Of a stretch of DNA of 64,000 nt, positions 1 through 10,690 are shown one piece after another (position 1 is the first letter of the stretch; every line of letters starts with the position of its first letter). The DNA lies in assembly GCA_026122225.1 (NCBI GenBank), contig JANEZZ010001895.1, positions 434,001 through 498,000 of the forward strand, written 5' to 3'. Made by a program: the position numbers and the translations under genes. The notes below the pieces were generated by a model. It was given only the letters and a program-made list of their open reading frames with translations. It was not told the origin of the DNA and did not search any database. This stretch comes from Heloderma charlesbogerti. Its lineage: Eukaryota; Chordata; Lepidosauria; Squamata; Helodermatidae.

Positions 1-460
1 TTGTGGATCAGACTTAAAAGATAGGACTGTGTTTATCCATATTGTAAGGCAACCTGCTTTTTTTTTCTTCCTTTCTTTTTTGGAGCTCCCCACTTCTGCT
101 TCCCCACCATACTCCCCACCACTTCTTCAATCAAGTTTCAGTTTTTTTCTCAATTACAGATATACTCTATGTGGTGGCCTTGGTCACATCAGTTCAACTG
201 TGTATCTTTCATCTTTCATGGTAGGCTGAGGCCAGTCCTGGGTCCAGTTATTTGAGGGCCCTTTGACAAGACACCCTCAGTGGGCCTTCTCACTCAGTGA
301 GTCTACTTTCTCATTGTCATTGGGCTTCTCTTCACAATTGTGTGCTCATGACTGGGTAACCTGCAGTAGTTTGTGGGTCCTTTACATGACGTCATCACCC
401 TTGAAGGCCTCTCCCATGCTTTGTGACCATTATTGCGGCTTTTTTCTGAATGAAGATAAT
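1..460. other. No gene or repeat recognised
   Basis: Contains only short chance frames and a T-rich stretch near 57-85. Confidence 0.5.
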
Positions 461-533
461 CCACTTTAAAAAAAAAATGGTGCTTTGAAGCACTCCAATG
501 GCTCAGTGTACTTCTGCAATTCCAGTACACCAC

Positions 534-548
534 AGCGCCATCTAGTGG
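534..548 (-). promoter_or_regulatory. CTCF-like motif
   Basis: The minus strand reads CCACTAGATGGCGCT, which fits all 15 positions of the CTCF core consensus CCASYAGRKGGCRSY. It sits just before the 3' end of a CR1 copy. Occupancy cannot be judged from sequence. Confidence 0.5.
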
Positions 549-604
549 CTGTATAATGAAACATATTGAACTTGCAGAGGAAGGAAATCTGAGAAAGAAA
601 GCAC

Positions 605-1512
605 ATAGAATCACAGAATCATAGAATCATAGGGTTAGAAGGGCCTAAAGACCGTTGAGTCCAACCCCCTGCTCAATGCAGGAATCTAAGTCAAAGCATC
701 CCTGACAGATGGCTGTCCAGCTTCACCTTGAATGCCTCCAGTGTGGGAGAGCCCACCACCTCCCTAGGTAATTGGTTCCATTGTCATATTGCTCTAACAG
801 TCAGGAAGTTTTTCCTGATGTTCAGCTGGAATCTGGCTTCCTGTAACTTCAGCCCATTATTCTGTGTCCTGAACCCTGGGATGATCGAGAAGAGATCCTG
901 GCCTTCTTCTCTGTGACAACCTTTCAAGTACTTGAAGAGCACTATCGTATCTCCCCTCAGTCTTCTCTTCTCAAGGCTAAACATGCCCAGTTCTTTCAGT
1001 CTCTCTTCATAGGGCTTTGTTTGCAGTCCCCTGATCATCTTTGTTGCCCTCCTCTGAACCCTCTCCAGTTTGTCTGCATCCTTCGTAAAGTGTGGTGCCC
1101 AGAACCGGACACAGTACTCCAGATGAGGCCTAACCAGTGCTGAGTAGAGGGGAACTAGTACTTCACGTTATTTGGAAGCGATGCTTCTATGAATGCAGCC
1201 CAAAATAGCATTTGCCTTTTTTGCAGCCACATCACATTGTTGGCTCATATTCAGCTTGCGATCAACAACAATTCCAAGATCCTTCTTGCTTGTAGTAGTG
1301 TTGAGCCAAGTATTGCCCATCTTGTAACTGTGCATTTGGTTTCTTTTTCCTAGGTGCAGAACTTGGCATTTATCCCAGTTAAATTTAATTCAGTTATTTT
1401 CTGCCCAGTGCTCCAGCCTATCAAGATCACTTTGAATTTTGTTTCTGTCTTCCAGGGTATTAGCTATCCCACCCAATTTTGTGTCATCTGCAAATTTGAT
1501 TGTCTGGGCCAG
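605..1512 (-). mobile_element. CR1 LINE, 5'-truncated 3' end
   Basis: The minus strand translates, with breaks, into the end of CR1 reverse transcriptase, including [10 protein letters not shown] and a weakened ADDTKLG-type stretch near 1500. The 3' end is the CR1 signature of short repeats (TCATAGAATCA-like) at 605-635. It belongs to the same subfamily as the copies at 48.4-49.8 kb and 53.7 kb. Several stops show it is inactive. Confidence 0.88.
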
Positions 1513-3420
1513 AGCAAGTGGCCGGTGAACAAGCAGACTGCACTGGTGAAGAGGAGGAGCAAGTCCAGGGGGCTCTTGTCAGTGGGCCACTGCTGGGTTG
1601 TGGGCCCTCAACAAGTGCCCTACCATGCCTTCCCTTGATGCCAGGCCAAGCCCTGATCAAGACAGTTACTTAGGATGGATTCACAGAATCAAATCCAACA
1701 ACTTTTTATCAATCCTTCACTGTGTGATTCTGTTCGGAGTCAAGACATCTTTCCAGTTTTCTAAATCGCTGAACACATATCCAGACTTCTGATCATCGTT
1801 TTTGGCCTACGATATGAGCAAAGTTGGAATGTTCTCCATCATGGGCTTACTGTAGAAAAATACAGCACTTTATAGCGCTAAAAATGATTTGTGTAAGTCC
1901 ACCATTATGTCAGACATCTGGTAGTCATGACTTAGAGCTTTTTCTAGAGAGTTCGGTGATCTAAATACACATTAATGTCACTAGGAGTTTGGAATTCCAG
2001 ACAGTATATATATTGAATTGTCACTTTTTCCCATGGGGCAGCTCTCATAGAAGAATGAGTGGGAAAATGATTGACAGTAAGGGAGTGTAATGGCATCAGA
2101 GAGAAGTGGGAAGAGTCAATTGAGAAAGACCAGTTAGAAGATGGACTTGGGGAGATGAGAAGGGAGAGAAAAGGACTAGTAAAAAGACTGGAGGCTTAGA
2201 GAGGATGGCTGTTAAAGAAGGGAGTCAGTTTTATTGATTAGGATATCAGGTAGAACCATTATTTGTTATTCTTTATCAAATGATTATGTGTTCTGGTTGT
2301 GTTTTTCCATAAATATATTTAAGCTACAGTCTTTTGATCCTTGGGAGGGCATCAGAGGGTGGAGAGAGGGGTCCACTCTCAGAGGGGGGAGATCCAACCT
2401 TGAATTCCCCCCTCCCAGCCCTCAGGAAACCTCTGAGGCCCTTGCCTCTCCAGTGTTGGAGCTCTGATGTTGGTGGAGGCAAAAAGCGGGCAGATCAGGA
2501 GGCATATTGTGGGCAGATCTGAAGAGGCTTTGGATCCATAGATTCAAATGGGAAGGGAATCATCAAAGGAAAAAAATGACAAGAGGAAGAAAAAAATGCA
2601 GCTCCACCCTCCCTTCCTGCTGTTGCGATCCCAGCAGGGTTTTGGATCTTCCCACCCGCTCCTGGTAGGGTTGCTCTGTTGCTGATTCAAATTCAAGAAT
2701 GTGTTCTGGTTTGGGGTATTCTGGGACAAGTCTCACTCCATGTGCTGGCTTTAATTTACACAGCCAGGTATATGAAAGGAGAGTCCTACTGCCCCCCATG
2801 GCTCAGTAGGGGGTGGCAGCAGTTTATTTTGTGGGCAGATTGGTTGGAGGCCTGGACTCTGCCGGCTGGGAGACTTACCCAGGGACTGCCAGGGCCTTGT
2901 AGGGGACCCCTAGAATGTCACAATTACAGCTCCTTTTTCATGGGAGGCAGGAGCAATTCCTGAAAAGTAGGAAACTAGTATAGTTTGAAACTATATGATG
3001 GATTGCTATAATGAGGAGCAATCATGTGGGCTATCTTACTGAGGCTGCCTTATGTAATTTGTGTGTCTGCATGCCACAGTTTCGACAACAAATTTGACTT
3101 GACTGTCCTGTTTGATATAGTGTTCCTCAGTGTTCCAGATTGTTCCATCTCTGCCTGAAACATACACAGGCTATCTCCATTTTTGAGAGTGATGGCTAGC
3201 CCAAAGGAGGTATACCTATTCTATCTGACAGGTGTTTTTTGTTATCTTTTTAAATGTTTCTGCCTCTTAGCAAGAGGTTGGGAACCAAGCACCAGCAGAA
3301 GCTAATGACCTAAAACAGGATTGCTGCTGTTGGATGTTTAATTAGGAATTTAATATGTGCAACTTAATTACCTCGTGTTCTTTATTGCTGCCTGCAGCCA
3401 TCCTCTCCCTCTGGCTGCAG
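1513..3420. other. Gene-free; no family firmly recognised
   Basis: Mixed single-copy or old repeat sequence. The segment 1515-1680 (GTGGGCCACTG-containing) and the GC-rich stretch 2335-2530 look repeat-like, but I cannot assign a family. No convincing exon was seen. Confidence 0.45.
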
Positions 3421-3480
3421 CCTTGTCAGATTTCAGAAGCTGAGCAATGATGGGCTGAGCTACTACGTGAATCAAAGGCA
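3421..3480 (+). repeat. 5S rRNA-like remnant (possible 5S-derived SINE)
   Basis: Contains a run resembling the internal promoter of 5S rRNA: a CTTGTCAGAT-like start, CAGAAGCTGAGCA, then a GGGCTGAGCTACTACGTG-like stretch at the usual spacing. It is diverged. It could be a 5S pseudogene or the head of an ancient 5S-headed SINE. Confidence 0.4.
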
Positions 3481-4039
3481 GTGAAGGAAAAACCTTAATG
3501 CTTCAGGAGGGGATTCAATAGGTGGCATGATTCCCAGACATGATTATTTATATAATGTTATGAAGTGGCCTCGCACAGTGCTAGGATCTGCTTGACGGTA
3601 GCAGGAGCCAATTTTGGGCGGATGAGATGGAAAGCCGAGATCTCAACCACTTATGGCACTTCTCTCAGGAGTTAGGGGGTTGAAGTCTGCAGTCCAGGCC
3701 AAATTCCACTGTAACCAATTCCAGTTCTTTTTGCCTAGTTGAAATTCTGTTCAAATTCCAGCTGGATTCTGTTAGCAGCCTCTGCTTTCCAATACTATTG
3801 TGCAACATAATGCCAAGGTCTGTTTACACTACAGAACTTGGCATTCCCCTTACTGGCTCAAGCACCTGGAATCAAGTATAAAGTACTCTGTGTCAGTAAC
3901 ACACTAAGATGGTGCTAACCTTTCCCAGACTTTCTCTCTGCCAATACTATTAATATTATTATTCTTGTGTGTGGAGCTAATTAGGTTCCAGCTCATGTTA
4001 CTTTACCTGATCTTAAGAACCGTGCAGAAATGAACGTAT

Positions 4040-4430
4040 AAACATAAGAAGCTGCCTTATTGGACCTATTTATTTATGTTTCCTAAAATGTATAAGCGGC
4101 CTTTTGACCCCCAAAGTGACATACAAGTGTAAAAGAAGCATAAAATATAACAAAAATACAAAAGAAAGATCAATCTTAAACAGAATAAAAAACTAAGCCG
4201 CACAAAAACAAAAACATAGCTACAGAGACAGAGAGGAATCAGCAAAACGAGGCAAATACATATTCATGTATTACATTTCTAGTTAACAAACATTAAAAGC
4301 CCATTGAAGCAAGATGGTCTTCACTAGTTCTCAAAATGTTAATAGGGAAGGGATTGGCTGAGCTTCCTGGGGAACTGTTCCAAAGTCTGGGAGCTGCAAC
4401 TGAGACAACCCTGTCTCATCTAGCATGGTA
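4040..4430 (-). repeat. Decayed L2/SINE-type 3' region (antisense)
   Basis: Begins with a short piece of tRNA-SINE tail (ACATAAGAAGCTGCCTTA). It continues with an A-rich antisense tail and a segment near 4340-4420 (GGAACTGTTCCA-type) that recurs at 9.07-9.18 kb and 25.4 kb. Assigned to the L2 clade or L2-tailed elements by resemblance only. Confidence 0.5.
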
Positions 4431-4751
4431 CAACATATTCTGACTGGCAGCCTGTTTTAAAAAAACAAAACAATATGGAAGATATAGAGGGAAAATCACT
4501 TCTGTAAAGTGATGCTTTTGTTGGAAAACATTAGAGACATAGCCTTTGACTTCAGCTGCAAGCTTATACCTGCTTGCTTGAAAACAAGTTTCATTGAAAT
4601 CAGCAAAATCTTTCAGTAAATGTCCTTAACTCCTAAGTCAGACATGGTGGTCTACTTAATTTTTTTACCTATGACTTACATGTTTTCCTCCAAGGATCCC
4701 AGAGCTTCAGATATGGGCCAGTATGAGGAGTTGGCTGCCACTAGTGGGAGC

Positions 4752-5100
4752 GTCCCAAGTGCTTAGGATGGCCACTTATGAATTGCCAGAAAAAGGAAAT
4801 GCATCGCCAAAAAAGGGGACTCCAGGTAATAATAAATATATTAATTTATATGTATAGACGGCAATCTCGAATCTCATTATTACCACTGAAATGGAAATAG
4901 AGTCCATCTCACCACAGTGTGAAAGACTGTGACCCGGTGACCTGTGTGCCTGCCTGCTCAGGCTGTGGTCCAGGTGCTGATTGCTGATGGGCAACAGTTC
5001 TTATGGTTCTTTATCTTTAAACTGGAATTGGACAGGAGAGCCCTTCCAACACAGAACTCCTTCAGACGGCGGGGGGGGGGTGTCCTCTGTAAAAGAGGGT
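4752..5100 (+). repeat. Dispersed TIR element, copy 1 of 3 (GGTGGCCA family)
   Basis: Starts GGATGGCCACTTATG and ends with a tract matching CCTCTGTAAA. Internal landmarks shared with the other copies are TTATATGTATAG, ATCTCACCA, GGTGACCTGTGTG and CCAGGTGCT. Homologous copies are at 24003-24405 (same strand) and 19502-19868 (opposite strand). No coding capacity; looks like a non-autonomous DNA transposon. Confidence 0.65.
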
Positions 5101-5340
5101 TCATGGCCATTCTGGACTTGCCTGCTAGTGGAAGGGGGGATTCCCTGTTTCCTTTGCAGCTCCTTGTGCTTCTGAAAATGTGCTGTGGAGGGTTGGGAAT
5201 CCTCCTGGAGCAGTGGGGAGCCGCTGGGGGGGGGAGGAATAGATGCAAATCGCCACCCCTGCAACTGCTGGCAGGATCCTCTGCTGCATCTCGGTCCTGT
5301 CTGTGAATAGGAGTCCTAAGTAGGTGCCGAGTTCGGATCC
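5101..5340. repeat. GC-rich repeat-like segment
   Basis: Contains the theme TGGAGGGTTGGG followed by CCTGGAGCAGTG, echoed at 47.5 kb and 60.85 kb. Probably a diverged MITE. The open frames here show no protein signature. Confidence 0.35.
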
Positions 5341-5345
5341 AAACC

Positions 5346-5425
5346 ATGGAGTTTTCCAGGCAGTCGCACAGGCAGATGCTATCCAGGCTCAGCCCTGCTT
5401 AGCTTCAGAGCAAGAATGACAACAG
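5346..5425 (-). repeat. 5S rRNA-derived sequence (pseudogene or SINE head)
   Basis: The minus strand reads GAAGCTAAGCAGGGCTGAGC followed by CTGGATAGCATCTG and GACTGCCTGG. This aligns in order and spacing with the 5S rRNA box A, intermediate element, box C and following segment. It lacks the 5' and 3' ends of a complete 5S gene, so it is a pseudogene or the head of a 5S-derived SINE. Confidence 0.65.
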
Positions 5426-5849
5426 TTGCTTCCAGAGTTTAAAATCTGTGTTGTTATTTTTTGTAGTGTTCTTACATAAATAGCTCCTGGCAAGACAAGC
5501 CCATCTCAGTCAACAGATGGGAGAAAGTTTCTCATCCGAATGTCGTTCCCCGTTCTGCCTCACTACAGCTAGACAGTCTACGTGGCAAGACCTGAGGGTT
5601 CATGGGGAAGCAGCCTGTGGTTGACTAAGCAGTCACAGGATGCAGTTCCCAGACACCTCTGGGGCCAAAGAGAAGCAGTTGGGACGCACAGCCAACAGGT
5701 GCCTCATAACCACAGTGTGCTTTCCTCCAGGTGATGACCAAGCAAAGTCACTTGCCACGGGCAGACAGGAAGTTGCAGCCCCGACAAGGCAAACATAAAG
5801 AGTCAGGAAGCAGGCTATGGCAACAATGACGGGGCCTGTCTTCATGGAT

Positions 5850-6850
5850 GATTTGGTGTGGACTGGGACCATTTGGAGGTGTTTTGTGGCACATGATGCC
5901 GTGGCCAGTCTGCAGCCGCTCTGGAGTTTACCTGTGGGGAAGCCACATTTTTGCAGAGTGCTTTTATGCTGTTATTTTTCTTTAATTAAACTCCCCTGCA
6001 GTTCAGCTGCTGTGTGCCCATCCCTCCGCTTTAAATTCGGTATGATTGGGCATTCCTAGGACTGGCCATGACCTCGGTAACCTAGGTAACAAGAGTAACT
6101 CACCTGCCTTTCCAGCTCATCAAAGTGCTAGAGCGCTCTTCCATGCCTTCAGAATCGCGCTGTACGTCCTTTCCGCTAGTGGGAATAACTAGCCTCCATT
6201 TCCCAGCCTGTCCCCTTTGACAGCTGTGATTATGCACTTCTCTGATGCTTGCGTTACTTCGCTGCTCCTATGCATGGAGGGAAAGGGTTGGCTGGAATTA
6301 CCTCCCTCTGCTAGTGCTGCTGCTGCCTCTGCTGGCCACTTCCTCTCCCCCCTCTCCTGCATTCTTTAGTTTTCACTGTATCACCTTATTGATACAGCAA
6401 AATACCAGGACTGCAGGCTCCCACTCCTGGCCGCCTCCTCTCACTAGATAGCTAGTACTTGAGAAAGTGCAGCTCTGATTTTCTCAATGGGAAAAAGACA
6501 CTACAGAGTCTCAATGGGGGGAAAGCTGGCAACAGAGGCTGGAGGCTGAGAATGGGTGAAGCAACTAGATCCCTGTATTTACTCCCTGGAAAAGGAGAAA
6601 GAGGGTGGGAGCTTTAACTCCCTGACTGTTGGCTGGAATGGGGTGGAATTGTGCTGATGGGGTGCTCTCATGGGGAGCCTTCAGATGCTGTCACGGATAA
6701 TAACATGGTAGCCAGGGGGAGCCTGAACATGGGGTGGGGGGAACAAGCCTCTCTCATTGGTTGAGCAGCACCTGCTGGGTTGATGACATTCAGTTCTACT
6801 CTCCCCATCCAACCCAGAAGTATGTTGCTTTCAAGTGCGGTGTGACCCGT
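5850..6850 (+). repeat. About 1-kb dispersed repeat, copy 1
   Basis: Shares ordered landmarks with 9220-10125: CTGCTGTGTGCCC, a block CATTGGTTGAGCAGC (6757-6771, matching 9978-9992 with one difference), then GACATTCA and CCCAGAAGT. No coding capacity recognised; superfamily unknown. Confidence 0.55.
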
Positions 6851-6980
6851 GAAAAGCAGATTTTTAAGGTATGGTACACTCAGCTTTTCTTAGGGATGGT
6901 GGAGAATTCCGTCATGGACTCCAATGAGGCTGATTCTAAAGAAGACTTACGGAAGACTTACCACCGCCTCCGTGTGGAAT

Positions 6981-7138
6981 CCTCTTCAGCCGGATCCTCC
7001 GGCTCCGGATTGCCAGCGATACGGCCGCCGTGCCGTATCGCTGGCTGAAGAGGACTGACTGCAGTCGTAAATAGCTGCATTTACCTTAACCTAAGGCCTT
7101 TACGGCCGCAAATGGCATCCTGGATGCCATTTGTGGCC
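6981..7138. repeat. Serial hairpins (two consecutive inverted repeats)
   Basis: First hairpin: outer arms CCTCTTCAGCC/GGCTGAAGAGG and inner arms GCCAGCGATACGGC/GCCGTATCGCTGGC. Second hairpin: 17-nt arms at 7104-7120 and 7122-7138 with one mismatch. A short palindrome GACTGCAGTC lies between. Probably part of a MITE; compare the similar architecture at 29832-30050. Confidence 0.7.
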
Positions 7139-7324
7139 ATGCTTTTCATTAACGCAATAGGCTACAAAAATATTTGCGTCTAGCCTTAATAGTACAAAAT
7201 AAAAAATGACGTTCATTCTCCTCACAATATAAAAGTGGGCCTCATTGGTCCATCTCATAAATGGGATATATGCAAACTTGCACATACCGTTACACTAATG
7301 AGCACAATATTCTGTGGTGATTGA

Positions 7325-7465
7325 AGGTGCAATCCTATGCATGTTGAGACAGAAAGAAGTCGTACGACTCACAGCATTCCCCAGCCAGCATAGCTGCCTG
7401 GGTAATGCTGGGAGTTGTAGGACATTTTTTTTCTGACTAAACATGCATAGGATTGCACCCTAAAT
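7325..7465. mobile_element. GCAATCCTA-type MITE, short form
   Basis: Terminal inverted repeats GTGCAATCCTATGCATG/CATGCATAGGATTGCACC flank a palindromic core with AGCATTCCCCAGCCAGCA and AATGCTGGGAGTTGTAGG. A related copy is at 32945-33090, and half of one at 13090-13165. Confidence 0.75.
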
Positions 7466-7579
7466 TAGGGAGTGTTGTCCAACTTGGCATCACTCCCTCG
7501 CTACGTGAATCCCCATGAATATGTCCTGTCCTCAAAACAGTGCTCTAAACCCTTCACTCATTACGTGAAAAAGCTGACT

Positions 7580-8003
7580 TAGGGTACAATCCTATGCAGA
7601 TAGGATTCTATGCAGATAGTACTCCGAACTCGGAGGCGATCACCTATCCAAAGCAGGGCAGTAGAAGCACGGAGGGGATTGTTCCCTCCGCGCTTCTCCT
7701 GCCCCGCATTTTCAGCTAGACAGCCGATTGCAGCTGTCTAGCCGCGGGAGGACAGAGCGGGGGAGGAGGCTGCTGTACTGACACATTGGATGTGTCATAC
7801 AAGCATTTCCGCCCTCCCTGCCCTGGAACACCCCTCGGAACGCCCTTTTCGGCCACTCTGTGCTCCTCTTGTGAGCGCGGAGGACAGGGCTATCCCATGC
7901 TGCCTCGGAGGCAGTGCAGAAATGGGGGGAGGCCAGTTCCTGGAAAATCATTTATCCTATGGCCATCTAGCCGCTGTCTAGCAGCCATAGGATTGCTCCC
8001 TCC
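7580..8003 (+). mobile_element. GCAATCCTA-type element, long form
   Basis: Ends AGGGTACAATCCTATG and CATAGGATTGCTCCCT. The interior has CTCGGAGGCGATC, CACCTATCC, GAGGGGATTG and CCATCTAGCCGCTGTC. The same element lies in opposite orientation at 62993-63395. GC-rich, no coding frame of merit; non-autonomous DNA transposon by structure. Confidence 0.72.
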
Positions 8004-8144
8004 AAGTGCTCATCAACCACTTAATATTGTTAACATGAGAAAAACTTGTGTAAAATGGAGAAGCAATGTCCAATGGCATGATTGTGCCAGTTTAGCCACA
8101 TACAGCATTCATAAAGTAGAACACTCATCTTTCTTTAATATGGG

Positions 8145-8460
8145 GTATTAATTTATTCCACTTTTATCCCACCCTTCCTCCAAGGAGCTCAGGCAAATGT
8201 ACATAGTTCCCCACACACCCACACACACACACACACATTTTGTTCTCATAAAAATCCTATAAGGTAGTTAGACTAAGACAACCTTTCCCAACCTGGTGCC
8301 CTGCAGATATGTTGGACTGCAACTCCCAGCGTGTTGGCTGGGAATGCTGGGAGTTGCAGTCCAACACATCTGGAGGACACCAGGCTGGGAAAAACTGAGC
8401 TAAGAGCTTCATGGCTGGGTGGGGATTTGAATCCAGATATCTCTGATCTAAATGATTATT
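8145..8460 (-). mobile_element. tRNA-derived SINE (Sauria-type) interrupted by a MITE
   Basis: Antisense tail (CTTTTATCCCACCCTTCCTC, CAAGGAGCTCAGG) and a distal tRNA-related part (GGATTTGAATCCAGATATC). It is split by the palindromic MITE at 8279-8397. A (CA)n run at 8216-8236 lies inside. Same family as 14205-14455. Confidence 0.68.
8279..8397. mobile_element. Palindromic hAT-like MITE (CCAACCTGGTGCCC family)
   Basis: Arms contain TTCCCAACCTGGTGCCC...GTTGGACTGCAACTCCCAG and the reverse complement. It lies inside a SINE; flanking GACTAAGA and GCTAAGAG resemble a decayed 8-bp target duplication. Confidence 0.7.
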
Positions 8461-8680
8461 CATTTATATAGACACTTATACCCCACTTCTCCCCTCCAAA
8501 AATAGTTGCTCAAAGCAGCTTACAAAATGTAAAAACAGGGATCAAAATAACAAAATAATCCATTATTAGAAACTGATTACTAGACTAAAAGCAGTATCAA
8601 AAAGCAAGAACAGAAAGAGCAAGAACTAACAATCAATAATTAAATGAAGCAACTCAGAAACAAAAGCTCATTTACATAGA
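8461..8680 (-). repeat. Antisense A-rich L2-type 3' tail
   Basis: TATACCCCACTTCTCCCC-type start followed by a long A-rich run with repeated AACA/AAAGC motifs, as in 4.07-4.28 kb and 25.2-25.3 kb. Confidence 0.45.
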
Positions 8681-8689
8681 ATGTCCTGG

Positions 8690-9030
8690 TTCGGAGGACA
8701 CCATGGGTTAATCAACCCTTGGGTGCCATGGTGCATGCTGTCTGCCATTATGAATATGATATGAGTGGGCTTGCCGGGGCTTGTCGTATCATCCAAACAT
8801 GGTCTGTGGGGGTTATTTGAGGGATAAACAACCTTCACATAACCCATGGGGTCTCTTTTAGGGTTGTGCAAGGGCTGTTTAACCCTCAAATAACTCCTGC
8901 TGCCTGGGTTTGGACATCACAACAAGCCACAGCAACCCCTGGCCAGGGCTTCCATACTCATAATGGTGTTTGGCACGTGCCACAGCTCCTCGCAGGTAAA
9001 TTAACCCACAATGGGCTGTTGTGTCATGAG
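8690..9030. mobile_element. Palindromic MITE of the AACCCATGG/TTCACA family
   Basis: Contains inverted blocks around TTAATCAACCC, GGCACGTGCCA-type and GTGTCATGAGAATTGG sequences. It shares the AACCCA(T/C)GGGTT theme with 17085-17310, 28935-29175, 53070-53495, 55800-56012, 58640-58910 and 60237-60570. Confidence 0.5.
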
Positions 9031-9059
9031 AATTGGCCCAACGTCCAATTACTGGTGGA

Positions 9060-9190
9060 AATAGAGAGGTAGTCATCTTAACCTCTTGAGGCAGGAAGTT
9101 CCACATATGGGGCCCACCACAGAGAAATCCCTGTTGTGTGTTGCCACCCACCACGCCTCTGAAGACAACGGTGCACACAAGAGGGCTGCA
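9060..9190 (-). repeat. L2-related antisense fragment
   Basis: Carries GAAGTTCCACATATGGGGC followed by CACCACAGAGAAATCCC, the antisense of an L2 3' coding segment seen at 4.34 and 25.43 kb. Confidence 0.5.
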
Positions 9191-9219
9191 GCAACTGATC
9201 TCAAAGAATGGGCAGGTTC

Positions 9220-10125
9220 ACATGGGAGAAGACGGTCCTTCCAGTAACTTGAGGGGTATTTCCACCAGTGATTTATTCTGAGCTGGCTGCGTGTTGAGGT
9301 TGTTAGGGATACATGACATTGTGGCTATCCTGCACCCACCCTGGAGCTTATCAGGGAAAACCCAGATTTCCTGAGACTGCTTAAAGTCTGATTCTTTTCC
9401 TCAAGTCGGGTTCTCCGCGGTCTAGGTGCTGTGTGCCCGCATTGACCTCGGGGATGCTAGCCCTGCCCAGGGGGGTGCCTTTCACCGTGACCCTGGTCAA
9501 GGGCTGTTTCCTGCGTGTTTCCCCTCCCTGCACAAACCAATTAGTGTCTCCTTAGAAGTAACTGCCATTGTGGTCAATGAGGCTTGCCCTCTGCATACCC
9601 ACATCAATACTTACAGAGATCCCTCTCAATTGAAATGACACAGTTTAAAGCCCAATTCCCTAAGCATGGTTAAGCGCAATCTTGAGACTCTGATTCTCCA
9701 TTGTTTGCTTTATTGCCTTAGGAAGTAGTTAATTCACAGCTTTGTTATAGAGATCCTGTGCAGTATCGCTTTGGTTAAAAAGGGGACTGGTTTCCCATCC
9801 CTCTGTTCTCCCCCCGCCTTTCCCAGCACAAGCATATGTGTGTCTACTCAGAAGTAACACCCATTGTGTTCAATGAGGCTTGGGGCTCTTTGGGAGGCTT
9901 GTCTTACAAATGCACACAAGGGGAGGTAACTACTTCACACCTTCCTTATGGAGCATGGAGGGGGGGGAGCCTCTCCTATTGGTTGAGCAGCCCCTGCCAC
10001 TCAAATGACATTCACTCCACACCCACACACCCACCCTACCCAGAAGTCAGTTATGTGAAGCCACTTAGAATGGCGCGATGTACACCCTCGTGGAGCCCTG
10101 CCCGGACCAAAAGCGGCTCCTAAAA
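9220..10125 (+). repeat. About 1-kb dispersed repeat, copy 2
   Basis: Matches 5850-6850 in ordered blocks, including TATTGGTTGAGCAGC, GACATTCA and CCCAGAAGT. Partial pieces of the GTTCAATGAGGC MITE theme occur at 9545-9600 and 9835-9885. No coding signature. Confidence 0.5.
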
Positions 10126-10179
10126 AATGCAGGTGAGCCACTCCTCCCTTCTCCTTCCGTTGTTGTGGAAACAGAGCCT

Positions 10180-10440
10180 TGGTCCCAAGCTGTTTAGGGT
10201 TTTAAAGGTAATAGCCAGAACCTTTAGTTGCACTCAGAGCCAAACTGAAAGCCAATGCAGGTGATATCAGAAAGGGGTCACATGAGCCCTGCACTTTGCC
10301 CTGTCAAGATTTTAGCAGCAGCATTCTGCACCAATTGACGTTTCCAAGCAGTTTTCAAAGACAGCCCCACAGAGAGTGGCTTATAGTAGTCAAGTCAAGA
10401 TGTAACTAATGTTATGTAGGACCATGGCCAAGTTTAACCA
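10180..10440 (-). repeat. L2-clade LINE fragment (antisense, decayed)
   Basis: Landmarks AGCTGTTTAGGGTTTTAAAG, GCAGCATTCTGCACC and CTTATAGTAGTCAAGTC match the antisense L2 3' coding region, also seen at 46.2 kb (GCTGCATTCTGCAC, GCAGTAGTCTAA) and 25.6 kb. Frames are broken. Confidence 0.6.
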
Positions 10441-10556
10441 TACCTAGAATGGGCACAGCTAGCACATCAGCCAAAGTGCTGGGCAAAAACACACCTGAGC
10501 ACGTAATAGCAAGGCCAGAGACAGGAATTCTCCCAAGTTATGAACCTGAAGGGGTG

Positions 10557-10690
10557 GGGAACATGTGACCCTCTAGATGTTGTTGGGCTTCATTGCCCAT
10601 CATTCCTCATCATCAGCTATGCTGGCTGGGGCTGATAGGAATTGAAATGCAAGATCAGCTGATGGGCCACAGGTTTGCCCACCCCTGTTT
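10557..10690. mobile_element. hAT-like palindromic MITE
   Basis: Ends GGGGTGGGGAACATG and GCCCACCCCTG, with a CTAGATGTTG...AGCTGATGGGCC palindromic interior. The CAGGGGTG-type terminus is typical of hAT elements. Confidence 0.65.
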
